Source: Voacanga thouarsii
Taxonomy: Eukaryota; Streptophyta; Magnoliopsida; Gentianales; Apocynaceae
NCBI GenBank assembly: GCA_026120185.1
Contig: JANUWF010002022.1
Span: 620,001 to 684,000, forward strand
DNA length: 64,000 nucleotides
Reading direction: 5' to 3'
In this document: positions 55,533 to 64,000 of the stretch, one piece after another
Numbering within the stretch: the stretch's first letter is position 1
How the letters are laid out: every line of letters begins with the position of its first letter
The notes under the pieces: generated by a model
What the model was told of the DNA's origin: nothing
Database searches by the model: none
What the model saw: the letters and a program-made list of their open reading frames with translations, nothing else
Translations under genes and position numbers: made by a program

Positions 55533-55783
55533 CTTGTTGCTATTTCTACTAGAAAAATTATTTCCTATTCAATCCATAAGCTATCTCCATATTTTCACCT
55601 CGGGCAAAAATTACCATTTTGCCCCTCTCACACATCACTTACCAACAAGACTTCAAGATAGTAAAAATCAAATTCAAAGCACATAAAAATCATATGAAAA
55701 CATATTTAATCATGAAATAAAGCATGATATGCATCCCAACCCCCTTACTCTACGGTTGGTCTTGATTGGGGTTTCACACCTAT

Positions 55784-55939
55784 AGTTGAGGAGCCCGAGG
55801 AGGATTTAGAGATAGACCCAGAGCTATTGGCTTGGTTATAGCCAGATGCGGACGGCGATGAAGAGGTTGATGCAGCAGAGTCTTATACAATATCAACTGA
55901 TTCAGGACCTCTCGTATCAGACAGTGAGAATGACGTGTA
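55784..55939 (+). pseudogene. Acidic ORF of gypsy-1 (second copy), remaining part
   Basis: It continues the ORF after S3: EEPEEDLEIDPELLAWL, then a TAG where copy 1 has a sense codon, and a Ser/Asp-rich end with TAG at about 55938. It supports the ORF as a family feature. Confidence 0.7.
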
Positions 55940-55952
55940 GGAGGATGAGATG

Positions 55953-55955
<3 letters not shown>

Positions 55956-55996
<41 letters not shown>
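55956..55996. repeat. (AT)n microsatellite after the acidic ORF
   Basis: About 41 bp of TA repeat. The same place in G1a (1504-1518) has only about 15 bp, so this tract has expanded. Confidence 0.95.
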
Positions 55997-55999
<3 letters not shown>

Positions 56000-56177
56000 T
56001 GATATGTACAGTTCGGTCAGTGTATATGACTATGTGCTTGGCACACAAATTTTGTACTGACTTTGTGACAAATAAGGATGAATAGGTGTTATTTTTTGCT
56101 AATTGCATTGTGCCTATTTTATGACTGCTTTTGCATGTTACATTTGTTATACTGGTAAAATCTTATGAACTATATAG

Positions 56178-57477
56178 ATGCCTCCTAAATGGACCTCCGG
56201 ACGATCATCGTGAACTATTCAAAATAACCCTGACCCAATGGTGGAGGATTCGCAGGTGGAATGTCCCTACCTCATAACCTTGGACCACCCTATGTTTTAG
56301 ATATTCTAAAAGATGGCTGACACGATCCAACAGCTGACTTAGAATGCTAGGGTAAATATGGATATGAGTAGGGAAAGTTAGTAAAGTAAAGTTGAATTGG
56401 ATCGAGCCCTTGAGTGCTTTCTAAACTTTTACCTTCTGTAGTTTTAAGGGCAACCTGACTCAGTACCGAAGGCTAAAAATTAGATTGAAACAATGAAAAA
56501 GATCTTTGCAGCCCTGAATTATTCGGAGTAAATGAAGGTACATCTTGCTACATTCCAATTGAAAGGACCTGCCCAAGATTGGTGAGCAAGGGAGATGAAT
56601 CAACGAGAATGGGAGTGGGTAGATTTTAAAGCCAGTTTTAAGAAGGAGTTTATTTCTATTTGGGTGGTAGAAAGAAATGAGGAATAATTCCAAGCTATTT
56701 GGTAAGGAGGCTGTACAGTGGGATAATATGCTGCTGAATTTACTAGACTATCAAAATATTGCCCACTCTTAGTTCATTCAGAAGTAGACAGGGTGAGACG
56801 TCTTGTGAAGGGTTTACAACCAGAGTTGAAAAGAGTATTACAAGTATGGCTCCCACCAGTTATAGCGCTATAGTAGAAATGGCTTCTAGAATAGAAACGG
56901 CTGATATTGAATAGGCAAACCAAAGAAATCAAGGCAAATTTTGCAGCATGAATCAGAAAAGACTTGGAGGATCCTAATGGCAGGGGAAAAAGAAGATGCA
57001 AAGAAGGGGAAGCTTGATTGGCCCAATGGGAGGACCGCCCTCCTTTAAATGCTTCAATAGTGGGAAAATAGGACATAAGATTTTAAATTACCTTCACCCA
57101 CGAAGGATAGGAGGATGGAGCTGACCTGGAGGTAACAGCCAAGGACCGAGTTCAGGATTTGGAAGTGGAAACCCAGGCAGGTTTCTACCTCCAGAACTGG
57201 ACCCCTAAACTGCAAGTAAACGCTTGGGTGGTGGGCTTAGAGAAGACAGAGAATCAGACTACAGTGGTGAAAGGTACGTTCCTTATTTTTTATCATACCG
57301 CTAAAGTATCGGTAGATTCTAGTTCTACGCATCCCTTTGTTGCCAATTTATTTCTTGATTCTATTTTGATAAAAAAAGGAAGAAATTTCAAATGAAATGA
57401 TTACTAGTCCCTCATTGGGAATGCAAATGAATAGTGAGAAAATACATAAGAACCACAATATTGATAGGAGATGAAGT
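56178..57477 (+). pseudogene. gag-pol: gypsy-1 gag and protease N-terminal half (unit 2), degraded
   Basis: ATG 56178 starts MPPKWTSGRS. Retrotrans_gag blocks are present but broken by stops and shifts. The zinc knuckle (about 57045-57090) reads C-F-N-S-x4-H-x4-Y, so two of three Cys are lost. Protease begins at about 57265 (VVKGTFLIFYHTAKVSVDSS) with the active site DSSSTH in place of DSG[AS]TH. The gene stops at GAAGT (57473-57477), the same nucleotide at which unit 1 resumes after copia A'. Confidence 0.8.
57473..57477. other. Target-site duplication GAAGT (left side of copia C)
   Basis: GAAGT sits directly before the copia LTR start TGTAGGTAAATACG. It pairs in position with GAAGT at 34509-34513. 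Confidence 0.8.
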
Positions 57478-59228
57478 TGTAGGTAAATACGATAAGAAAG
57501 AAATATGCTTTCTCATCGGTAGCGGAAGAATTTTTTTTTTTTTTTTTTACTTTTACCTCTACGCTTTCTCGTCGGTCTATGAGGTGATGGCCATCCTATC
57601 TAAACCACTTTTGGTTCTGTTATCCTTTCTTCAGGCTATTTTCCCGCAAGTCGTTGGTTTCTTCTAGGGATTAACGCGATGCTTCGGGTCTTTTGGAATA
57701 TAACCCATGCCTGAACGCCTGCTGAAGGCTAAGGATGAAGAGGATGATCTTCCTTTTTCCAACTAAATGCTATTAAGCATTAATCAAGAAAAAAAAACGT
57801 GTCTCTATTCTTGCTATTGAATAGCATAGAGGTCACTGTCAACAGAGAGAAGAAGTAGAACGAATAAAGGAAACAACAACGTTCTATATAAAACTACCAC
57901 TGTCATCTTGAATCCCAACTGCCTTATAATGGGCTATTATCCAGGCATTCAAAAATCAAACAGAGGTGGTAGAATCAGAGAAGCCCTAAGGCCTATGTTA
58001 TGTCAAGCCATTAACTAGGCCTATGGACCTATGGCCCAGTTCATTGGGTTAAGCCTTTAATTTAATTTGATTATTCCTAGACTAATATAAGCTCAATAAT
58101 GAAATTAATTAAATAACCCAAATGGACCAATATATAATGTTCCTTTTTATTTTATTCTAGCCCAATAAATAAACTAAACTACTTGAATAAAATAAAATCC
58201 ATTTGATACAAGACCAATCCCTCAACCCGAAACCATCAGGACTTATGGGCTATTCTGAGGACCGAAAGACACTTCACTTTGACTACTAAAATGACCAAAT
58301 ATCCCTGTTTATAGAAATAACTGTATTTTATATTTTAAATAGTTTCTAATATTACCATAAGAAAATATTGACTCCCAGGACAATGTTGTGTTAGCAAAGG
58401 CTCTGACCTACAAGTGTAATAACTAAAATACCCCACTATGTATCACTGTACATTTACAGAGGAAGAGTGTAGTAACACATCTCTAAAAGACATCTACCAT
58501 CCTTAGACTTCTAGTCCAATGATCCACGACTCTTACAATGTTTTTCCTTTCCAAGGGAGCTACCCTAAAGTAAACATCGAAGTTATGTTTTCCAGGGCTT
58601 CGGATATTTAGATCATTCTAACAGTCACAAGGGACGATATAGTGCAAAAGTTATCTTGGTCAAGTCTATCTTAACTAACTAGTTACATATACTCAACATA
58701 CAAGTATATTGGCTCTACGATAGAACATCAATTATAATATATCAAAGTACATGCTTCCAGCTTTGCCAAACCACCAACTCATACGCAAGTAATAGAATAT
58801 TAGTTCACGTTATAGCAGTAATAGTCTGGGTTTCTTCTAAGTAGTACTTTTAGAAACTACTATTACAGGTCCTGTTTTACGTATTTAAAATATGCTTATG
58901 CTATGAAGTGAGTGGACTACTCATTGGCTAAAGGTAAGCCATTCCTTATTTGAAATTCATAGCATAATAACCTAAACATGATGAGATTCCCATTCTCATG
59001 AATCGGTTAAGAACAAACGTTTATGTGTCAAGTAACTCATGATCCATACTTTGCTATAAAAGACCACCATTCACATGGATCACTTACTTAAATACAATGG
59101 GTTTTTTCCAAACATAAATCATGCACAAATAAAATGTAAATTCCCAAACAAATTTTGAGAAAAAATTCTTTTATTAATAAATTCAAAATTACATCAGAAA
59201 CCTAGTCTAGAGGGAATATATTCTTACA
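57478..59228 (-). repeat. 3' LTR of antisense copia C
   Basis: It is 1751 bp. On the minus strand it starts TGTAAGAATATATTCCC and ends CCTACA. It is closest to the copia A' 5' LTR (32497-34508), mid to high 80s percent by eye, and has one copy of the 115-bp unit. Confidence 0.85.
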
Positions 59229-59245
59229 ATCTCCCACATGCACTC
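59229..59245 (-). other. Polypurine tract of copia C
   Basis: The minus strand reads GAGTGCATGTGGGAGATT immediately before the 3' LTR, the classic copia PPT context. Confidence 0.8.
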
Positions 59246-61067
59246 TAAGAGTAAGAAAGTCCGTAGGTGCTAACCCCTATGGCGTCTAAGTATCTTTTGA
59301 AGACTCTCTTAGCCAAAGGCTTAGTGATGGGATCTACTAGGTTATTTTCTGAGGCTATTTGTTCCACCATGATTTCCTGTCTCTAGATAAAATTCCGGAT
59401 CAGGTGGTACTTCCTCTCAATGTGCTTACACTTCTTGTGGTTCCTAGGTTCTTTGAATTGTGAAATTGCTCCAGTGTTGTTGCAAATACATCACAATTAG
59501 TCTATCCATGTATGGCACGACTCCAAGTTCTAAAAGGAATTTTCAGAGCTAGATTGCTTCCTTGGATGCCTCCGAAGCTGCCATATACTGAACTTCTATA
59601 GTTGAGTCAGCAATGCAAGATCGCTTGATACTCCTCTATGAAACAACTCTTCTAGATAAGGTGAAGACATATCCATTAGTGGATTTTCTCTCATCCTTAT
59701 CTGCCTGGAAGTTTGAGTCTGTGTATTCTGTAGGAAACAAGTCGTCAGCTTTGTAAACTAGCAGATAATCTCTCGTACCTTTGAGGTACTTGAGAATATG
59801 CTTTACAGCTTACCAATGAACCTCCCCAGGGTTTAACTGATAGCTACTAACTCAGCTTATAGAAAAGCAAATATCCGGCTTAGTGCACTGCACGATGTAC
59901 ATGAGACTTCCCACAGCCGAAGCGTAGGGAATCCTACTCATTTTGTCTTTTTCTTCTTGGGACTTAGGACAGTTATTTGAACAAAAATAAAACCCATGTC
60001 TGCAAGGAATTAGATCTCCCTTGTGTGAGTCCATGCTGAATTTGGCCAGCATCTTGTCAATATATGTCGCTTGGGATAATCCTAACATTCTCTGTATCCT
60101 ATTTCTAAGAAGTTTAATCCTGAGAATATAACTAGTTTCTCCCAAGTCCTTCATACTAAATTCACTAGACAACCAAACCTTAGTAGATGACAATGTCCCT
60201 ACATCATTTCCAATGAGTAGAATGTTATCTATATATAGGACAAGAAAAATCACATTTTTGCCTTCCAATTTTCTATACATACATGGTTTATCCTCATTTT
60301 GAATGAAACCGTAAGATTTTACAGTCTCATCAAAATGAATGTTCCATGCTTTAGATGCCTACTTAAATCCATAAATGGATTTCTTAAGCTTGCAAACTAT
60401 ATATTCCTGGCCTGTAGTAATAAAACCTTTTGGTTGGGACATATAGATGTCTTCACTAAGATGGGCATTAAGAAATGCCTTTTTGACATCCATTTGCCAT
60501 ATCTCATAGTCATAATGACATGCGATGGTAAGGAGGATACAGATGGACTTAAGCATGGCTACAGGGGAAAAAGTTTCCTTATAATCAATTCCCTCTTTCT
60601 AAGTATACTCTTTCGCCACAAGCATAGCTTTGAAGGTTTCTACCTTTCTATCTTCTTCCCTTTTCCTCTTGTATACCTACTTACACCTAATGGGTTTTAT
60701 CATTTCAGGTGAAGCTATAAAATCCCAAACCTGATTAAGGTACATAGACTTAATTTTGGCTTTCATTGCTTCATGCCATAAATTTGCATTGGCATTAGCA
60801 AATAGCCTTCTTGTATCTAGTGGGATCTTGTTTCTAATGGTCAAAGACTAGCTCAAAAGCCTCTCTAGTTCATTTTTCTAGAACTCCAAATACCCTCCCA
60901 CTATGACAAGGCTCCCTTTGTATAGGTTTTTTAGGCTGTGCTTTTTGTCATTCCACAATCGGGTCAGGAGAAGTTGATTCCAAAAATAACTTCTCCTAGA
61001 GTTCCAACCTTATAGAACCTTTAGTAGAAGCACTTTGATCATCCTCCAAGTATCTAGCATTAGTACT
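59246..61067 (-). pseudogene. pol (RT-RH): copia C RNase H, reverse transcriptase and linker, antisense
   Basis: From right to left on the minus strand: linker, RT N-terminus with MLKSICILLTIACHYDYEIWQ and QMDVKKAFLNAHLSEDIYM (60359-60556), then the active site FLVLYIDNILLIGN (about 60215-60255), where the YVDD motif has become YIDN, then QEEKDKMSRIPYASAVGSL and the RNase H end. The 142-codon frame 59852-60280 is the longest preserved RT piece in the window. The element is interrupted at 61068 by copia D; its 5' part lies beyond the window. Confidence 0.85.
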
Positions 61068-62908
61068 TGTTGGGAAATATGCCCTCTTAGACTAGGTTTC
61101 TGATATAAATATCGAATATTTTAATAAAAGAATTTATTTTCCAAAATTATTTGTGAATTTACATCTTATTTGTGCACAATTATATTTGGAAAAGACCCAT
61201 TGTATTTAAGTAAGTGGTCCATGTAAATGGAGGTCTTTTACAGTAAGGTATGGATCATGTGTTACTTAACACATAAACATTCGTTCTTAACCGATTTATG
61301 AGAATGGAAATCTCACCATGTCTAGGTTATTATGTTGTGAATTTCAAATGGGGAATGGCTTACCTTTAGCCAGTGAGTAGTCCACTCACTTCATGACATA
61401 AGCGTATTTCGAATACATAGAACAAGACCTGTAGCAGTGGTTTCTTAAAAGTACTATATGGTAGAAACCTAGACTACTATTGCTACAGCGTGGACTAGTA
61501 CTCTACGACTTGAGTATGAGTTGGTGGTCTAACGAAGTTGGAAGCATGTACTTTGATATGCTATAGTTGAGGTTCTATCGTAGGGCCAATATAATTGCAT
61601 GTTGGGTATGTGTGACTAGTTAGTTAAGAGAGAATTATACAAGCTAGTTTCTATACTATATTGCCCATTGTGGTTGTCTGAATGATCTAAATATCCAAGG
61701 CGCTGGGAAACATAATTTGGATGTTTACTTTAGGGTAACTCTATTAGAAAGCGGAAACAATCCAAGATGTCGTGGATCATTGGAGTAGAAGCCTAAGGAT
61801 GGTAAATGTCATTTAGAGAGGTGTTAGTACACTTCTTCCTCTCTAAATGTACAACGATGTGTAGAGGGGTATTTTAGTCATTACACCTGTAGGTCGAAGA
61901 ATTTGCTAACGAAGCATTGTCCTTGGGGTCAATATTTCCTTATGGTGATATTAGGAAATATTTAAAATGAAAAATACAGCTATTTATATGGCAAAGGTAT
62001 TTTGGTCATTTTAGTAGCCAAGGCGGTGAGCCTTTCGGTCCCCAGTATAGACCCTGAGTCCTAATTAAATATAGGCTAAGGAATTAGTCTTAAATTAAAT
62101 TAAATGAAAGTTATTTTATTTAAGTAGCTTGATTTAATTATTTAGCTAGAATAAAATAAAGGTCAATGGAGAGAGAGAATTAATTAAATTAGTTTGGTGG
62201 GTTAATTAATTATTCAGGGCTTTGGCCCAGTTTGAATAATTAAAGATTAACCTGAGACTAAACTAATATAGGCTTGTTAATTGGACTAGTTTATTTAGGC
62301 TGAGAAATTAATTATTTGTTGGGCCATTTATTCGGTTCTAATTAGAATAATTAATATAGTCCAAAAGGCTAAACTAAGAGTCCAATGGGCTAGTTCAGTT
62401 TAACCTAGGGTTTTATTTAGGTTAAATAGGAGGATAAAGAGGATGTGTTTTTTACTCTTCTAGGAGTTAAGAAAACAATGTTGGTTTCACTGCTTATTCT
62501 CTGTGAAAAAAAAAAAAGACGCCTCTCTCACTCTCTCTCTAAGAAAGTTCCTTAGCCCTGTAAGTTGTTCACCAAACGGGATTAGGCAGGCCATATACTG
62601 GAAGATCGAGAGTTTGGCGTTCACTTACATGCAAAGATGGAGTAGGAGGCTTGCAGGAATCGCACAAGAGGTTTTCACTAGCACACCTACCCCGGTTCCA
62701 CACATTCTGGTCTAGTTAACTTTGAGAACAAGGAGAAAAGGTTAGAAAATTTTCCCCTCGGAATCAGGACAAAGCGCATCCGGCGTCGGCTAGGGTTGCC
62801 GGAGCCTGTGCTGGCTCTGTTCGCGAGTTCCCCTGTTCTTCAGTTTTTCTAGTTTTTCAGTTTTCGCTTCTGCTGCGTGCTCTGTGTTTTCCCCTTTCAA
62901 GGCCTTCA
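61068..62908 (+). repeat. 5' LTR of copia D, plus orientation
   Basis: It is 1841 bp, starting TGTTGGGAAATATGCCC and ending GGCCTTCA two bases before a PBS. It is inserted into copia C; the left flank (candidate TSD) is GTACT at 61063-61067. It is an inverted relative of the LTR at 57478, forming a divergent inverted repeat with it. Confidence 0.88.
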
Positions 62909-62910
62909 AT

Positions 62911-62922
62911 TGGTATCAGAGC
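62911..62922 (+). other. Primer-binding site of copia D
   Basis: TGGTATCAGAGC is a perfect 12-base match to the initiator tRNA-Met complement, the only perfect PBS in the window. It suggests copia D is the youngest copia copy here. Confidence 0.92.
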
Positions 62923-64000
62923 ATGAAGGTTTTGTGAAAATATAGGGAGCATGCATCTAAATGAATAAAATTGGACACGTATGTGTGATTAAACTGTGAT
63001 CATTCGCTGTTTTGATGTGGATAGATTCTCTGTTAAACCTCTCGGATTGAGGTATAGGAGATTTGTAATTTACTGTTTTTCTTAGCAAATTGTGTAAGCC
63101 CAATATTAATGGGTATAGGTGGTTGTTGGTTTTTATTGATTTCATTGTATTTAGGTTGAAATCGGAGAGCCAATGAAGCCAAAAGTTGTGCAGAAAAACA
63201 GAGAAAATTCGTAGAAAAAAAAAACTGCAAGAAGAAGACCCGGCAGATCGCAACCGGCATTGGCTCGGGTCTGGGATCCTGTCCGCGAGTTGGTTGCCCA
63301 TGGGTTCTGGTTCTGTGCGGCAGGTGCTGTGGACCACAGTGGTGTGGCGAGTCCAAGGGACGAAGGAGAAATTTTTTAATATTCCTTGTAATTTTTCTTG
63401 CAATTTCTTTTGGTTTTGGGGTCCATACCAGGTGAAGTTAATATTTTTGCAATAGTTATTATTCAAGAAATATTTTGCATGAAAAATATTAGTAAGGGAT
63501 TTTAGGATTAAACAAGACCATTAATTAATTAATTAATTAATTAATGTGTTTAATTCTATTATCTGGGCACTTAGGTTTAAATATAGAAAATCATGAAAAT
63601 GTCTACTGCTTTCTAACATGTTATTTGTTTTTTAAGTACCTATGTGCACGGTTTCTCAAAGACCAAAGTCTTTGGGAATATTTTTGACAAAGAAAACATT
63701 TTTCTAAAAATTAAATAGTTATTTTAACTTGAACAAAAATTAATCCTTGGATATTTTTTCAAAGGATTTAATCATTGACATAGAAAACATATTGGATTTA
63801 GATATTTTTGTAAGTTAAAATAGAAAGGCATTTTATTTTATTTTGGCACAAGAAAAATTATTTTGTCAAATAAACTTGAGACCAAAGTCTCTAGAAAGTT
63901 TTAATTGAAATTTTTTTGAAAGCATTAAGTTTTTTAACTTAAATAAAATTAGTCCATGAAAAAATATCACAAAGGATATATACCTTGACATAGAGATTTT
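62923..64000 (+). other. Untranslated leader of copia D (runs off the window)
   Basis: No gag start is reached before the window ends. The leader has a GC-rich patch at 63230-63360 and matches the reverse complement of the copia A' leader (31200-32480). The 169-codon minus-strand ORF (62957-63466) and two overlapping ORFs are chance readings with no similarity. An (ATTA)n run lies at 63521-63545. Confidence 0.65.

Larger units (their letters stand above)
51498..55783 (-). mobile_element. Solo LTR S3 of the gypsy-2 family, inverted, with perfect TSD
   Basis: The LTR is 51503-55778 (4276 bp). On the minus strand it starts TGTGAAACCCCAATC and ends GGGGTGTTACA, flanked by CCTAT at 51498-51502 and 55779-55783. 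Rejoining the flanks restores GAGGTACCTATAGTTGAGGAG, the sequence at 1321-1341 in gypsy-1 G1a. The overlapping ORFs at 54637-55044 (135 codons, minus) and 54713-55033 (plus) show no family similarity and are not preserved in S1 or S2. Confidence 0.92.

Noticed and set aside
62957..63466. 169-codon ORF on the minus strand, the longest in the window
   Set aside because: It lies antisense to the copia D leader, overlaps two other ORFs in the same GC-rich patch, has no recognisable motif, and is not preserved in the related copia A' leader.

Overview
The window looks like a repeat-dominated intergenic block of a flowering-plant nuclear genome, probably a eudicot. The evidence is AT-rich DNA, Ty3/gypsy and Ty1/copia LTR retrotransposons with plant-type primer-binding sites (initiator tRNA-Met and tRNA-Asp), a CACTA (En/Spm) DNA transposon with a plant Transposase_24-type gene, and a high density of nested and solo LTRs. 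I found no intact host gene, no convincing functional tRNA or rRNA gene, and nothing prokaryotic. Nearly every coding stretch is a decayed transposon protein. All identity statements were judged by eye.

Left part (1-12.9 kb): a CACTA transposase-gene fragment (1 to about 695) abuts a fragment of a chromovirus-like gypsy element, here called gypsy-1: LTR end, tRNA-Met PBS, an unusual acidic ORF, then gag, protease and the start of RT, to about 3740. Next come an antisense copia pol fragment (to about 5868), an unclassified element carrying an array of eight units of about 152 bp (6716-7869), and an antisense gypsy-like element with a tRNA-Asp PBS and a 1.6-kb LTR (7870-10621). A plus-strand copia LTR fragment and a second tRNA-Asp-primed fragment follow.

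Middle (12.9-34.5 kb): an antisense copia element (copia A, 3' LTR 12917-14849) is split by a complete 9.9-kb CACTA element (15247-25160, 3-bp TSD TCC). It is split again at 26580 by a 4-kb gypsy-1 LTR. That LTR is fused at about 30180 to another antisense copia piece (copia A', integrase to 5' LTR, ending at 34508).

Right part (34.5-64 kb): a gypsy-1 3' half (protease, RT, integrase, chromodomain-like tail, PPT) runs into a gypsy-1 LTR (42710-51117). That LTR leads directly, through a PBS, into a second gypsy-1 5' half (acidic ORF, gag, protease), so the two internal regions share one LTR. Both halves are cut by an antisense copia element at the same protease nucleotide (TSD GAAGT at 34509 and 57473), which suggests a tandem duplication of a gypsy element that already carried a copia insertion. 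Four solo LTRs are nested here with short direct repeats: three of a family with LTRs of about 4.3 kb (36467, 45834, 51503) and one copia (34731). The 4.3-kb LTRs each carry a tRNA-like A-box/B-box module and a (CT)n tract at fixed positions. The right edge is a plus-strand copia element (LTR 61068-62908, PBS, leader) inserted in the second antisense copia.

Together the window is a stack of at least five insertion layers, in which LTR-LTR recombination, tandem duplication and illegitimate deletion have reshaped the elements.
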